Assembly: GCF_001606025.1 (NCBI RefSeq)
Contig: NZ_CP014945.1
Location: 124,001 to 188,000, forward strand
Direction of reading: 5' to 3'
Source: Psychrobacter alimentarius
Lineage (GTDB): Bacteria > Pseudomonadota > Gammaproteobacteria > Pseudomonadales > Moraxellaceae
Length of the DNA: 64,000 nt
Both the position numbers and the translations under genes were made by a program. Below the pieces are notes generated by a model. It had not been told where the DNA came from. It searched no databases and saw nothing but the letters and a program-made list of their open reading frames with translations. Shown piece by piece: positions 27,532-40,238 of the stretch (positions are counted from its first letter, which is position 1; every line of letters starts with the position of its first letter).

Positions 27532-30417
27532 ATGAATAGTATAACTAAAGAAGCAGTGAGTCTCGACCATACAGAACTGGCTGCTGATAACGCCAGTTAT
27601 GTAGAAGCGCTTTATGAGCAATATCTCAATGATCCTAGTAGCGTAGATCAAGATTGGCAAACGTATTTTGAACAATACAGATCGCCAAACGATGCACCGC
27701 ATAACGCTATCAAAGATCAATTTTTATTGCTTGCCCGCAATCAAACCGCCAACAAAGGTAGTGCTCAAACTACCGATTCAAACGTCAATAATGCCTCTGA
27801 CTGCGCTGATCCAAAGCAAATGGGTGTTCAGCAGCTGATTTCTGCTTATCGTCGTCGTGGTCATCGCCGTGCTAAGCTTGATCCATTAGATCTACATCCA
27901 CGCGCAGAAGTGGAAGATTTGACCCTAGCTTACCATAACCTTTCAGAAGCGGATCTTGATACTGTATTCCCTACCAATGATTTGAATATTGGCAAAGATG
28001 AAGCCACATTACGTGAAATCATCGAGATCATGGAGCGCGTATACTGTCGCTACATCGGTATCGAATATATGCACGTAACCACTAGCAAAGAAAAACGCTG
28101 GATGGAACAGTATTTAGAAACCAATTTGGGTTACATCAAGTTTGATAAAGAAAAGCGTTTGTCTATTCTTGAGCGCCTAACAGCGGCTGAAGGTTTAGAA
28201 AAATATTTGGCGCGTAAATACACGGGCGTTAAGCGTTTCGGTTTAGAGGGTGGCGAAAGCTTTATCCCTGCTATCAATGAAATCATCCAACGTGCGGGTC
28301 ATTATGGCACCAAAGAGATGGTTATTGGTATGGCCCACCGTGGGCGCCTAAACCTATTGGTGAATATTTTAGGTAAAAACCCAGCCGACTTGTTTGACGA
28401 ATTTGATGGTAAAGTGCAGCCAGAAAAAGGCTCAGGTGACGTTAAATACCATAATGGTTTTTCATCGAATGTAATGACCCCAGGTGGTGAAGTACATTTG
28501 GCGTTGGCATTTAACCCATCGCATCTTGAAATCGTAGCCCCAGTATTACAAGGGTCAGTACGCGCACGTCAAGTTCGTCGTAACGATGAGCCTTTAATGG
28601 AGCATACCGATGGCAACTCAGTATTGCCAATCGTTATTCACGGTGATGCAGCGTTTGCTGGTCAAGGCGTGGTTCAAGAAACATTCCAAATGTCACAAAC
28701 CCGTGCTTATACCACAGGCGGTACGGTACATATTGTTATCAACAACCAAGTTGGTTTTACTACCAGCCGTCAAGAAGATGCTCGTTCAACTGAGTATTGT
28801 ACTGACGTTGCGAAGATGGTTCATGCGCCAATCTTACATGTAAACAGTGATGATCCTGAATCTGTCGTGTTCGCCGCTCAATTGGCATTGGACTATCGTC
28901 GCGAATTTGACAAAGACATTATTATTGACTTGTTCTGTTATCGCCGCAACGGCCATAACGAAGCAGATGAGCCTTCAGCCACGCAGCCACTGATGTATGC
29001 TGTGATTAAGAAGCTACCGACTGCACGTACTATCTATGCACAGAAACTTATCGAAGACGGTATCTTGAGTGCTGATGAAGAAAAACAGTATGAAGATGAT
29101 TACCGTGAGTCGTTAGATCGTGGTGACTATGTTGCCAACTCATTAGTCAATGAGCCTAATGAAGCGCTATTTGTCGATTGGAAGCCTTATTTGGGTCATG
29201 ATTTGGTCGACGAGTGGGATACCAGTGTTGATATTGAAAAGCTCAAAGCTTATGGACGCCGTATGGCTGAAATGCCAGAAGGCTATAAGCTACAACGCCA
29301 GGTTCAGAAGATGGTAGAGCAACGCTTAGCCATGCAAACGGGTGAAGAGCCATTGAACTGGGGTGCAGCTGAGACATTGGCTTATGCGTCATTAGTAGAC
29401 AATGATGATGTATTGGTCCGTATTACTGGCGAAGATGTAGGCCGTGGTACGTTCTCACATCGTCATAGCGAAATTTATAATGTAAATGATGGCAGTATGT
29501 ATGTGCCATTGGCTCATATGAGTGACACGCAAGCCCGTTTTGCTACTTATAACTCATTGTTATCAGAAGAAGCCGTCTTGGCTTTTGAATATGGTTATGC
29601 CACCACAGTACCGAACGCATTAATCGTTTGGGAAGCGCAGTTCGGCGATTTCGTCAATGGCGCACAGGTAGTGATTGATCAGTTTATCGCGAGTGGCGAA
29701 ACCAAGTGGCAGCGTGTTTGTGGTCTAACTATGCTATTGCCGCATGGCTTTGAAGGTCAGGGTCCTGAGCATTCATCTGCACGTTTAGAGCGTTTCTTGC
29801 AGCTGTGTGCTGAAGACAATATGCAAGTAATTACGCCAACCACGCCAGCACAGATTTACCATGCGCTACGTCGTCAGGCTGTACGTCCAATTCGTAAACC
29901 ATTGATTGTCATGTCACCGAAAAGTTTGTTACGCCATAAGTTGGCAACGTCGAACTTAGAAGAGCTTGCTAATGGTAAGTTTGAAACCGTATTGCCAGAG
30001 ATGGACGATCACAATGCAGATAAAGTGACTCGTATGGTCTTATGTGGTGGCAAAGTATATTACGATTTGCTCGAACAACGCCGCGCTCTAGGATTAGAGC
30101 ATGTTGCTATCGTTCGTATTGAGCAGCTTTATCCATTGCCAGAAAAGCGTTTGATTGCTGAGATTGAAAAGTATAGCAACTTGGCAGAAATCGTATGGAC
30201 GCAAGAAGAGCCGCTTAACCAAGGCGCTTGGTATTATCTAGCACCGCATATGTTCCGTATTGTCGTACCGCACCCAACCAAGGCGAAAGTCATGGAGCCG
30301 GTGGCACGTCCTCCTAGTGCAGCACCTGCGACAGGCTCACCAAAAATCCATGCTCAGCAGCAGCAAGCGTTGATCGCTGGTGGCCTTGGCATAAGTGTTG
30401 ATGAGTTATCTCAGTAA
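27532..30417 (+). CDS. sucA: 2-oxoglutarate dehydrogenase E1 component SucA
   Basis: Thiamine-diphosphate enzyme that decarboxylates 2-oxoglutarate and transfers the succinyl group to SucB lipoate. The N-terminal E2-binding region has YVEALYEQYLNDPSSVDQDWQTYF. The catalytic parts are MGMAHRGRLNLLVNILGK-type (here VIGMAHRGRLN), FNPSHLEIVAPV, HGDAAFAGQGVVQE, the TPP-binding region and SHRHSEIYN. It is 961 aa. First gene of sucAB-lpd-sucCD. It has a 1-kb upstream region with tandem repeats. Confidence 0.97.
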   Translation: MNSITKEAVSLDHTELAADNASYVEALYEQYLNDPSSVDQDWQTYFEQYRSPNDAPHNAIKDQFLLLARNQTANKGSAQTTDSNVNNASDCADPKQMGVQQLISAYRRRGHRRAKLDPLDLHPRAEVEDLTLAYHNLSEADLDTVFPTNDLNIGKDEATLREIIEIMERVYCRYIGIEYMHVTTSKEKRWMEQYLETNLGYIKFDKEKRLSILERLTAAEGLEKYLARKYTGVKRFGLEGGESFIPAINEIIQRAGHYGTKEMVIGMAHRGRLNLLVNILGKNPADLFDEFDGKVQPEKGSGDVKYHNGFSSNVMTPGGEVHLALAFNPSHLEIVAPVLQGSVRARQVRRNDEPLMEHTDGNSVLPIVIHGDAAFAGQGVVQETFQMSQTRAYTTGGTVHIVINNQVGFTTSRQEDARSTEYCTDVAKMVHAPILHVNSDDPESVVFAAQLALDYRREFDKDIIIDLFCYRRNGHNEADEPSATQPLMYAVIKKLPTARTIYAQKLIEDGILSADEEKQYEDDYRESLDRGDYVANSLVNEPNEALFVDWKPYLGHDLVDEWDTSVDIEKLKAYGRRMAEMPEGYKLQRQVQKMVEQRLAMQTGEEPLNWGAAETLAYASLVDNDDVLVRITGEDVGRGTFSHRHSEIYNVNDGSMYVPLAHMSDTQARFATYNSLLSEEAVLAFEYGYATTVPNALIVWEAQFGDFVNGAQVVIDQFIASGETKWQRVCGLTMLLPHGFEGQGPEHSSARLERFLQLCAEDNMQVITPTTPAQIYHALRRQAVRPIRKPLIVMSPKSLLRHKLATSNLEELANGKFETVLPEMDDHNADKVTRMVLCGGKVYYDLLEQRRALGLEHVAIVRIEQLYPLPEKRLIAEIEKYSNLAEIVWTQEEPLNQGAWYYLAPHMFRIVVPHPTKAKVMEPVARPPSAAPATGSPKIHAQQQQALIAGGLGISVDELSQ

Positions 30418-30559
30418 CAGATTATATAATTGAAAGACTATACAAGATAAATGAATCAGGCGATAACAGGCAGCACAATGTAATCTTATTCAGCATAGTG
30501 CTGACTGCTTATCACGACTTAATAATAAGTATGAATATCCAAATCTAAGGAGTATATCG

Positions 30560-31801
30560 ATGGCTGATATCAAAGCCCCCGTTTTTCCAGAATCGGTTGC
30601 CGATGGCACAATCGTTGAATGGCATGTTACTGAAGGTCAGCAAGTAAATCGTGATGATCTATTGGCCGAAATCGAAACCGATAAAGTCGTATTAGAAGTG
30701 GTAGCGCCTGATAATGGCGTTGTTACTAAAATCGTTAAACAAGTAGATGATACAGTATTGTCTGACGAGCTTATTGCTGAATTTGAAGCGGGTGCAAGCG
30801 CCAGTGCAGATTCTGCTCCAGCTGTAGATCCAGATCAACCAGCAGCACCAGTACAAGCAAAACAAGCAGCCGATGGTGGCGAGCCTGTACAAGTAACAGA
30901 TAAAAAGAACGAAGATGATCATAAAGATCAAAGCCCAGCAGTTCGTAAAGCGGCAAAAGAAAGTGGCGTAGATCCTAAAGAAGTTGAAGGTAGTGGTCGC
31001 GGTGGCCGTGTTACCAAAACAGATATGGCAAACCCAACGTTGAAAGCAGACAGCAGCATTAAGTCTGACAGTGGCCGTCCAGTTGCTGAGTCAACAGGTG
31101 AGCGTACTGAAAAACGTGTCCCAATGACCCGTCTTCGTAAGACAGTTGCAAATCGTTTGCTAGCAGCGTCTCAAGAAACAGCCATGTTAACGACGTTTAA
31201 CGAAGTCAATATGAAGCCGCTGATGGATATGCGTGCTAAGTATAAAGATCAATTTGAGAAGCGTCATGGCGTACGTTTAGGCTTTATGTCATTGTTCGTA
31301 AAAGCTGCGACAGAAGCACTCAAGCGCTTCCCAGCAGTAAACGCTTCACTAGATGGTGATGATATTGTTTATCATGGTTTTTATGATATCGGTGTTGCCG
31401 TATCATCAGATCGCGGTCTAGTCGTTCCAGTATTACGTGATACCGATCGCATGAGCATGGCAGATGTAGAGAGCCGTATCCGTGAACTTGGTGGCCTTGC
31501 TCAAAAAGGTAAGCTTGGTATTAGCGACATGACTGGTGGTACGTTCACGATCTCGAACGGCGGTGTATTTGGCTCATTGATGTCAACGCCTATTTTGAAC
31601 CCACCCCAAACGGCTATCTTAGGTATGCATGCTATCAATGACCGTCCTATGGCTGTTGATGGTAAAGTTGAAATCTTACCAATGATGTATCTTGCGCTGT
31701 CTTATGACCATCGTATGATTGATGGTAAAGAAGCCGTGCAGTTCTTAGTAACGATCAAAGAGTTGGTTGAAGATCCAGCCATGTTACTACTAGACTTATA
31801 A
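30560..31801 (+). CDS. sucB: Dihydrolipoamide succinyltransferase SucB (E2o)
   Basis: Core of the 2-oxoglutarate dehydrogenase complex, moving the succinyl group to CoA. Order: one lipoyl domain (1-75, lipoyl Lys42 in [11 protein letters not shown]), Ala/Pro/Asp-rich linker, E3-binding domain ([33 protein letters not shown], about 125-160), then the catalytic domain with [12 protein letters not shown] near the C-terminus. 413 aa. AAGGAG precedes the ATG. Confidence 0.97.
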   Translation: MADIKAPVFPESVADGTIVEWHVTEGQQVNRDDLLAEIETDKVVLEVVAPDNGVVTKIVKQVDDTVLSDELIAEFEAGASASADSAPAVDPDQPAAPVQAKQAADGGEPVQVTDKKNEDDHKDQSPAVRKAAKESGVDPKEVEGSGRGGRVTKTDMANPTLKADSSIKSDSGRPVAESTGERTEKRVPMTRLRKTVANRLLAASQETAMLTTFNEVNMKPLMDMRAKYKDQFEKRHGVRLGFMSLFVKAATEALKRFPAVNASLDGDDIVYHGFYDIGVAVSSDRGLVVPVLRDTDRMSMADVESRIRELGGLAQKGKLGISDMTGGTFTISNGGVFGSLMSTPILNPPQTAILGMHAINDRPMAVDGKVEILPMMYLALSYDHRMIDGKEAVQFLVTIKELVEDPAMLLLDL

Positions 31802-31807
31802 GCTTCT

Positions 31808-31842
31808 AAGCTTGTATTGGCAAACGCTGATACAAGCTTTTT
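31808..31842 (+). terminator. Hairpin downstream of sucB
   Basis: AAGCTTGTAT (31808-31817) and ATACAAGCTT (31830-31839) are exact inverses followed by TTT. It may be a partial terminator inside the suc cluster or a processing signal. Confidence 0.6.
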
Positions 31843-32056
31843 AACTTTAGTATAGATGTTGGGCAAGGTGGTCAATAATTTGTGTATCGATTGGTATGTT
31901 AAAGCAATCTGGTCATTATTATTGAGTACTTCTTATCAGCGAGTAAGAGCGTAATCTGCTGTCATAGTGTATTAACTATGATGAGAGTCAGGCTTTTATT
32001 CATTGATAACAAAGCCCGCAGTTTGAATAATACATAAACTTAGAATTGAAAAATAG

Positions 32057-33520
<1,464 letters not shown>

Positions 33521-33592
33521 GTAGTTATTTTCATAAGTACCGACTTATAACCTGATTGTGGCATCGCTAGCATAGCGGTTGCTACGATCATG

Positions 33593-33638
33593 AGTGCGTC
33601 AGACGGACGTCTAACAGTTATGTAGGGCGCACTTGTTT
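33593..33638 (+). repeat. Nested inverted repeats in the lpd-sucC spacer
   Basis: AGTGCG (33593-33598) pairs with CGCACT (33628-33633), enclosing AGACG/CGTCT (33601-33605, 33608-33612), and is followed by TTGTTTTC. It could be an attenuating or processing stem within the operon. Confidence 0.4.
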
Positions 33639-33677
33639 TCACTTTTTATTAATTGTAAAAAATAAAGGATACAATCA

Positions 33678-34844
33678 ATGAATCTACATGAGTATCAAGC
33701 AAAAGAGCTATTAAAGAGCTACGGACTGCCTATTCAAGAAGGTATTATTGCCCACAACGGCGACGAAGCTGCCGCTGCTTTTGATAAGACACCAACTGAC
33801 ATTGCGGTTATCAAAGCACAGGTACATGCAGGTGGTCGTGGTAAAGCGGGTGGTGTGAAACTGGTTAAGACTCGTGAGGAAGCCAAGCAAGTTGCTGAGG
33901 AACTAATTGGTACCAACCTAGTAACGTTCCAAACCGATGCTGACGGTCAGCCAGTTAACTTTGTATTGGTTGCAGAAGATATGTATCCAGTACAAACTGA
34001 ACTATATCTTGGTGCAGTGGTTGATCGTGCGACTCGTCGCGTGACTTTCATGGCATCTACTGAAGGTGGTGTGGATATTGAAGAAGTGGCTCACAACACG
34101 CCAGAAAAAATCTTCAAAGTAAATGTAGATCCATTAGTTGGCCTATTGCCTTTCCAAGCACGTGATGTTGCGTTCAAGCTAGGCCTAGAAGGCAAGCAAA
34201 TCAATCAGTTCGTTAAATTGATGACTGGCGCTTATAAAGCATTTGTTGAAAATGACTTTGCTTTGATGGAAATCAACCCATTGGCCGTTCGTGAAAATGG
34301 CGAAATCGTTTGTGTTGATGGCAAAATCGGTATTGACTCAAACGCTTTATATCGTCTGCCAAAAATCGCAGCGCTACAAGACAAAACGCAAGAAAATGAG
34401 CGTGAGCTCAAAGCGGCTGAGTTTGATCTAAACTACGTTGCGCTGGAAGGTAACATCGGTTGTATGGTCAACGGCGCTGGTCTTGCAATGGCGACGATGG
34501 ACATCATCAAATTGTACGGCGGCAAGCCTGCTAACTTCTTGGACGTTGGCGGCGGTGCAACCAAAGATCGCGTTGTTGAAGCGTTCAAAATCATCCTAGA
34601 AGACAGCAGTGTTGAAGGCGTTCTTATCAACATCTTTGGCGGTATCGTACGTTGTGACATGATTGCAGAAGCTATTATCGCTGCTATCAAAGAAGTTGAC
34701 GTAAAAGTGCCAGTCGTTGTTCGTCTAGAAGGTAACAACGCTGAGAAAGGTGCACAGATCTTAGAAGAGTCTGGTTTGAAGCTTATTTCTGCTCAAGGCC
34801 TATCTGACGCTGCTCAAAAAATTGTCGATGCTGTTAAAGCCTAA
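33678..34844 (+). CDS. sucC: Succinyl-CoA synthetase beta subunit SucC
   Basis: Forms succinate plus ATP or GTP from succinyl-CoA with SucD. The ATP-grasp part starts [18 protein letters not shown], with [17 protein letters not shown] and the EINPLAV metal site. The C-terminal half has [19 protein letters not shown] and [18 protein letters not shown]. 388 aa, identical to E. coli in length. Confidence 0.97.
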   Translation: MNLHEYQAKELLKSYGLPIQEGIIAHNGDEAAAAFDKTPTDIAVIKAQVHAGGRGKAGGVKLVKTREEAKQVAEELIGTNLVTFQTDADGQPVNFVLVAEDMYPVQTELYLGAVVDRATRRVTFMASTEGGVDIEEVAHNTPEKIFKVNVDPLVGLLPFQARDVAFKLGLEGKQINQFVKLMTGAYKAFVENDFALMEINPLAVRENGEIVCVDGKIGIDSNALYRLPKIAALQDKTQENERELKAAEFDLNYVALEGNIGCMVNGAGLAMATMDIIKLYGGKPANFLDVGGGATKDRVVEAFKIILEDSSVEGVLINIFGGIVRCDMIAEAIIAAIKEVDVKVPVVVRLEGNNAEKGAQILEESGLKLISAQGLSDAAQKIVDAVKA

Positions 34845-34995
34845 GTCTTTAAACCTAAGTGTTTAGAGATAGACGCTTAAGCATAGTAGTCAAAGCGTGA
34901 TAGCAGCTTGTTGATACAAAACAGACCATCAATATTGATCAGTCGACAAGTCAGCAAGTGGTTATCACAAGACAACCGAATACAAGGAAAACATA

Positions 34996-35871
34996 ATGAG
35001 TGTATTAATCGATAAAGATACCAAAGTATTGGTACAAGGTTTTACTGGTAAAAATGGTACGTTCCATTCTGAGCAAGCCATCGAATACGGTACGAAAGTT
35101 GTTGGCGGTGTAACCCCTGGTAAAGGTGGTCAAACCCACCTAGGCCTACCAGTATTCAACACGATGAGTGAGGCGATGGAAGCCACTCAAGCGGATGCTT
35201 CTGTTATCTATGTACCAGCACCATTCGTACTTGACTCTATCATCGAAGCAATCGATGCAGGTGTTAAATTAATCGTTGTGATCACTGAAGGTGTTCCAAC
35301 GCTTGATATGCTAAAAGCCAAGCGCTATCTTGAAGCAGCAGGCGACGTACGTCTTGTTGGTCCTAACTGCCCAGGTGTTATCACGCCAGGTCAGTGCAAA
35401 ATTGGTATCATGCCAGGTCACATCCATCAGCCAGGTAAAGTGGGTATCATCTCACGCTCTGGTACATTGACTTATGAAGCCGTCGCGCAAACGACTAAGC
35501 TTGGTTTTGGTCAGTCAACTTGTATCGGTATCGGTGGTGATCCTATCCCTGGTATGAACCAGATTGATGCATTGAAATTGTTCGAAGCTGATCCACAAAC
35601 TGAAGCGATTATCCTAATCGGTGAAATCGGTGGTACTGCTGAAGAAGAAGCAGCCGCTTACATCAAAGACCATGTCACTAAGCCAGTTGTTGGTTACATC
35701 GCTGGTGTTACTGCTCCTGAAGGTAAGCGTATGGGTCATGCTGGCGCTATTATCTCTGGTGGTCAAGGTACTGCTGAAGAAAAATTCAAAGCCTTTGAAG
35801 ATGCTGGTATCGCATACACGCGCGACCCGTCTAAGCTTGGTGAAAAGTTGAAAGAAGTTACTGGCTGGTAA
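34996..35871 (+). CDS. sucD: Succinyl-CoA synthetase alpha subunit SucD
   Basis: Binds CoA and carries the phosphohistidine intermediate. [55 protein letters not shown], and the active His in [17 protein letters not shown] are present. 291 aa. The strong terminator right after it ends the TCA cluster. Confidence 0.97.
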   Translation: MSVLIDKDTKVLVQGFTGKNGTFHSEQAIEYGTKVVGGVTPGKGGQTHLGLPVFNTMSEAMEATQADASVIYVPAPFVLDSIIEAIDAGVKLIVVITEGVPTLDMLKAKRYLEAAGDVRLVGPNCPGVITPGQCKIGIMPGHIHQPGKVGIISRSGTLTYEAVAQTTKLGFGQSTCIGIGGDPIPGMNQIDALKLFEADPQTEAIILIGEIGGTAEEEAAAYIKDHVTKPVVGYIAGVTAPEGKRMGHAGAIISGGQGTAEEKFKAFEDAGIAYTRDPSKLGEKLKEVTGW

Positions 35872-35921
35872 TGTAGGCAAAAATCTACAGTCTAACTACT
35901 AAAATGGCATTGAAAAGAAAT

Positions 35922-35953
35922 AAAGACACCCCTACAATGGGGTGTCTTTTTTT
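35922..35953 (+). terminator. Terminator downstream of sucD
   Basis: AAAGACACCCC (35922-35932) and GGGGTGTCTTT (35939-35949) are exact inverses with a 6-nt loop and a T-run. It ends 18 bp before the galE ATG, so galE depends on read-through or on a promoter that overlaps this element. Confidence 0.9.
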
Positions 35954-35970
35954 GTGGTGAAAGTAATATT

Positions 35971-37023
35971 ATGAAGAATAAAATATTAGTCACCGGTGGT
36001 GCTGGGTATATAGGCTCTCATACTTGTATTGCCTTGCATGAAGCAGGTTACGATATTGTAGTGTACGACAACTTGTCAAATAGTAGTTGTGAAGCGATCA
36101 ACCGTGTCTCTATCCTAACTGGAAAGCCGATTGAGTTTATCAAAGGCGATATCCGCGATACTGAGATGCTGAGACAAGTATTTTCCTCCAATTATTTCTT
36201 TGGCGTCATTCATTTTGCTGGTCTAAAATCGGTTGGAGAATCAGTCTCCAAACCCTTGCTATATTATAATAATAACATTAGCGGTACTATCAATCTGCTA
36301 GAAGTTATGGCGGAGTATGATGTTAAAAATATAGTATTCTCTTCCTCTGCCACCGTTTATGGCGATCCTGAAAAGCTACCTATCGATGAGAGTTCACCAC
36401 GTTCTTGTACTAATCCTTACGGACAAAGTAAGCTTGCAGTTGAATATATATTAGAAGATTTAGCCATATCAGATGATAACTGGAATCTTATTTCTTTAAG
36501 ATATTTTAATCCAGTAGGTGCGCACCCATCAGGGAAAATTGGTGAAGACCCTAACGATATTCCGAATAACTTGATGCCATATATTTCTCAGGTAGCAGTC
36601 GGCAAACTTGATAAACTCAATATTTTCGGTAACGACTATTCTACCGTAGATGGAACAGGTGTACGTGATTTTATTCATGTTAGCGATCTAGCACAAGGTC
36701 ATGTAGCAGCACTAAATCACTTAGAACAACAAACCAGTTTAAATAAAAATCGTTCAGTAGGTTTTTTACCTATTAACTTAGGTACTGGAAGAGGAACCTC
36801 GGTCTTAGAGCTTGTCAACGCTTTTATTCAAGTTACAGGACAAGCTATTCCATATCAATTTGTAGGTCGCCGTGCAGGCGATGTTGCTAGCTGTTGCGCT
36901 AGTGCCTATAAAGCGAAAGTTTTATTAGGATGGGAGGCTAAGCTATCTATCACTGAAATGTGTCAGGATACATGGAATTGGCAAAGTAATAACCCGAATG
37001 GTTATAGAGTTAAAGATATTTAA
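35971..37023 (+). CDS. galE: UDP-glucose 4-epimerase GalE
   Basis: Interconverts UDP-glucose and UDP-galactose (some members also the N-acetyl forms). NAD-binding VTGGAGYIGSHT (residues about 7-18), catalytic Ser/Tyr/Lys in FSSSATVYG and NPYGQSKLAVE, and SLRYFNPVGAHPSG are present. 350 aa, a normal length. It opens the polysaccharide locus and has GGTGAAAG as ribosome-binding site. It may provide UDP-Gal or UDP-GalNAc for the polymer. Confidence 0.94.
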   Translation: MKNKILVTGGAGYIGSHTCIALHEAGYDIVVYDNLSNSSCEAINRVSILTGKPIEFIKGDIRDTEMLRQVFSSNYFFGVIHFAGLKSVGESVSKPLLYYNNNISGTINLLEVMAEYDVKNIVFSSSATVYGDPEKLPIDESSPRSCTNPYGQSKLAVEYILEDLAISDDNWNLISLRYFNPVGAHPSGKIGEDPNDIPNNLMPYISQVAVGKLDKLNIFGNDYSTVDGTGVRDFIHVSDLAQGHVAALNHLEQQTSLNKNRSVGFLPINLGTGRGTSVLELVNAFIQVTGQAIPYQFVGRRAGDVASCCASAYKAKVLLGWEAKLSITEMCQDTWNWQSNNPNGYRVKDI

Positions 37024-37141
37024 GCTAAATTTGAAAAGCTTACTAAATAAAACATAGCTTTTATTGTATTCTATCATTAAAGGCTTGAGTTATTTGACTT
37101 TTGAAATAACTAACTAAATAACTAACTAAAGAGAGATTTTT

Positions 37142-39118
37142 GTGGAAAACATCTTTATCTACGCTGGAAGTAGATCTGCCAGACTTGCAGATTATATATT
37201 AATAAAGAATCCTAAATGGTTTCCAACTCAAGTTAAATATAATGTTGCTATAGGTAGGGCGATAAAGACTAATTGGGGGAGAAAAAGTGTCAGTCTTCTG
37301 GCTAAACAAATTGAAGAAAAAGGCTATCAGAATACGGATATAAACAGAGAACTAGGGACTCTATTAAAAAAATATGATACTGGTATTAACTTACTAGACA
37401 ATAAGCTAGATATTGTCGATAGCAACTCAGTAAGTAACTTGTTCAAAATTCCAGAAATGATTAAATCAAATAAAGTATTTAATAGACTTCAAGAAGAGCA
37501 AATGAATTTTTATCAAATATCTTCTATACTGAACAGTGAGAATATAGAGGTAACAGATGAGTTTTTGGATGTGTGGCTAAGTAAATGTACGAAAGAAGAT
37601 AAGAGATATTTGATAAATATTATTACCTATTTAGAAGAGGCTGTAAAACACAGTGATATAAATTATTTACGTTTGAGACTGTCTCAAGCTTATACTTTAG
37701 CTATGAACTTAGGTCAATCAAGGGATAGCTATTTTAAGTATACATTGTTTTATAAAACTACTCCTTCTATAAATTATGTAATAGGAAATAATAATAAATT
37801 ATTCATCAATAAACTTTTTCAAAGAAATGACAGCCTTGTCGCGCATCCGTTATTAGATAATAAAGTAGCTACTAGGTTTTTTGAAAATCACTCCGAATTT
37901 ATTCATAGTTATTATACCGATACTTGGAAAGAAGCTTTAAGCATTGATCATGAATTAAGGAAAACTTCTAAAAAAAGTACAGATATAAAAGAATTTAGAT
38001 CCAATAAGAAAGTACTTTTTGTTACAGATGCTAACTGGAATTTTCTGACCACATTGATTTCAGAAATTGAGTCCTTACACACTGATATTGATGTTTATGA
38101 TTATTCTTCTTTTTCTAAAATAATGAAGAGACAAGATAAAAATATTTATGCTAAGGTTTTATATTCTCCTCTATCTACTACATTGGAAGAGCATACAGTA
38201 AATAGAAACTATCTTAAAGAAATAGACCCAGTATTTTTTGAAAAGCTAGAAAATGCTGATATTGTATTTTGCGAATGGGGCAATGAGACAGCCGTATTTT
38301 TATCTAAGTTTGCACCTCCAAATACAAAGATAATTGTTAGAATACATAGTTACGAAGTATTCACTTTTTGGCATTTATTTATAAATTTAGGTGGAGTCGA
38401 TGGTTTTATCTTTGTTGCCCCTCATATTAAAGATATTTTTCTAAAAAATGCATCTTCTATCCATTATGATCGTGAAATGAACAATCATATTGAAGTATTT
38501 CCTAACGTCAAAGATTACTCATCTATCACAACAGAAAAAGATAAAGAATCTGCTTTTACTTTAGGTCTTGCTGGTTTTAACAAAATTAATAAAGGTCTTA
38601 TTAGAGCATTAGAAATATTCCAAAAGCTACATACAGAAGATAATAGGTGGAAGTTAAGGTTAGCAGGAGATCATTTTGTAACTGACTCACTGGATTATGG
38701 ATATTGGAAGAATGTATGTGAACCTTATATTTTACATAACAACTTGCAAGAAGTAATTATATTTGATGGTTATCAAAATATTCCCCAATGGTTAAAAGGT
38801 ATCGGCTTTATACTATCGGTAAGTGATAGGGAAGGTACACATGAAGCTTTAGTAGAAGGTGTATCTTCAGGATCTATTCCCTTAATCATAGATTGGGCAA
38901 TGGTCAAAAAGTTTGGAGGTGTGAGTAAATTATACCCATTCCTTAAAGATTATATATTTGAAGATATAGAAGGATCAGATTTAATAAGTACTAAAAATTT
39001 ACATCATTATTATAGTGCAGAGAGACTAGAGCTAAGTCAGAAAATGCAATCAATGCATGATCCTAAAAAAATATCTAAAAACATTTACGAATTTATGGGA
39101 AAAGTTTATGAAGCCTAA
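37142..39118 (+). CDS. Large putative glycosyltransferase (GT4-like C-terminus)
   Basis: 658 aa from GTG 37142 (GAGAG upstream). Residues about 475-630 look like the GT-B nucleotide-sugar-binding half of a GT4/GT1 enzyme: LGLAGFNKINKGLIRALEIFQKL, WKLRLAGDH, VIIFDGYQNIPQWLKGIGFILSVSDREGTHEALVEGVSSGSIPLI, where the E-x7-E-type motif reads EGTHEALVEG. The first 280 residues are helical and I do not recognise them. Strongly A+T-rich. The next gene overlaps its 3' end by 11 bp, so they are probably co-translated. Acceptor and donor are unknown. Confidence 0.75.
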   Translation: MENIFIYAGSRSARLADYILIKNPKWFPTQVKYNVAIGRAIKTNWGRKSVSLLAKQIEEKGYQNTDINRELGTLLKKYDTGINLLDNKLDIVDSNSVSNLFKIPEMIKSNKVFNRLQEEQMNFYQISSILNSENIEVTDEFLDVWLSKCTKEDKRYLINIITYLEEAVKHSDINYLRLRLSQAYTLAMNLGQSRDSYFKYTLFYKTTPSINYVIGNNNKLFINKLFQRNDSLVAHPLLDNKVATRFFENHSEFIHSYYTDTWKEALSIDHELRKTSKKSTDIKEFRSNKKVLFVTDANWNFLTTLISEIESLHTDIDVYDYSSFSKIMKRQDKNIYAKVLYSPLSTTLEEHTVNRNYLKEIDPVFFEKLENADIVFCEWGNETAVFLSKFAPPNTKIIVRIHSYEVFTFWHLFINLGGVDGFIFVAPHIKDIFLKNASSIHYDREMNNHIEVFPNVKDYSSITTEKDKESAFTLGLAGFNKINKGLIRALEIFQKLHTEDNRWKLRLAGDHFVTDSLDYGYWKNVCEPYILHNNLQEVIIFDGYQNIPQWLKGIGFILSVSDREGTHEALVEGVSSGSIPLIIDWAMVKKFGGVSKLYPFLKDYIFEDIEGSDLISTKNLHHYYSAERLELSQKMQSMHDPKKISKNIYEFMGKVYEA

Positions 39119-40136
39119 AATATTTACCTTATTAGGTAATAACACAACGTTAAATACTACTGGTGGGGACAAAATTAATGAAATAAGATTTTATACTGCA
39201 CTCAGTAAGCATTTTGAAGTTTACTATAACGGGCAATTATTTAACCCTCATGCAAGAGATTATGGAATCAAAGATCTTCCAATTCAAATTCCTGAAGATA
39301 ATTACGATCTTTACTACATTAGAGCAAATAACAGAATTCTTTATAATTGTCCAAGACCTAAAGTTGCTATGGGTATACCTTATAGTAGTTGGCTATATCA
39401 TCATGTAGATGCAGTTATAACCACGACAGAAAGTTGGAAGCAGGCTATACTAAACTATAATGACTCTGCTTACTACAGAGAACTAGTCGGGGATTGGTAT
39501 GGAAACAGTGAAAAGATAATTGTTCCAAAAAAAATTATAAATATACGTCAAACTATTGATTCTAACTTCATGGAAAAAATTGATGCAAATAGCCTAATGA
39601 GAAATAGAATATCATTTGGTCTGAAGCCAACGTTTGGTTTCTTCGGTAGTTTGGCAATGCAAATATTTCCAAATTTGGCTATTAAGGCTTTACAGAGAAT
39701 GATTAGTAATGGTTATGAAATTAATATCATAGCGGCAGGTAAAAAATATCAAAATACTGTAATTCCTAACAAAGTTAATTACTTAGGGTATCTTCCCTAT
39801 GAAAGTATACCTAATTATATACAAACTTGTACATGTCTGATTGCAAATGAAGGTGTTGAAACTGAGTACCTTGGTTCTGGGAAGGTCTTAGACGCAATTG
39901 CTGCTGGTATTCCAATCTTATCTTATAGAAGTGCAGTTAGAGAAGAACAGTTAGGGAAAGATTATTTAGGATTCTATAACTCAGAAGAAGAAGCTTATTT
40001 CATTGCTAAGTTTATATTAGAAAATCATTTCTTTAGAAATAAAATAGTAGAGCAACTCAAGCTTCGCTATGAAATGTTTTCAACTGAAAGCCAGGGAGAT
40101 TATCTTTGCAAACAATTTTCCGATTTAATTATATAG
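39108..40136 (+). CDS. Putative glycosyltransferase
   Basis: 342 aa from ATG 39108 (GGGA upstream), overlapping the previous gene. The C-terminal half is GT4-like: FGFFGSLAMQIFPNLAIKALQRM, NIIAAGKKY, VNYLGYLPYESIPNYIQTCTCLIANEG, YLGSGKVLDAIAAGIPILSY. The N-terminal half has TLLGNNTTLNTTGGDKINEIRFYTAL, the GG loop expected at the start of a GT-B fold. A+T-rich. Probably adds one sugar of the polysaccharide repeat; donor unknown. Confidence 0.75.
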   Translation: MKPKIFTLLGNNTTLNTTGGDKINEIRFYTALSKHFEVYYNGQLFNPHARDYGIKDLPIQIPEDNYDLYYIRANNRILYNCPRPKVAMGIPYSSWLYHHVDAVITTTESWKQAILNYNDSAYYRELVGDWYGNSEKIIVPKKIINIRQTIDSNFMEKIDANSLMRNRISFGLKPTFGFFGSLAMQIFPNLAIKALQRMISNGYEINIIAAGKKYQNTVIPNKVNYLGYLPYESIPNYIQTCTCLIANEGVETEYLGSGKVLDAIAAGIPILSYRSAVREEQLGKDYLGFYNSEEEAYFIAKFILENHFFRNKIVEQLKLRYEMFSTESQGDYLCKQFSDLII

Positions 40137-40238
40137 TTCTTAGCTTAGGTAACTTAAATACAATCAATAGTTTAAAAAAGTTTTATGAATAGCTTTATAT
40201 CATTTTTTATCAATTGATTATCCTATAGGTGATTTTTT

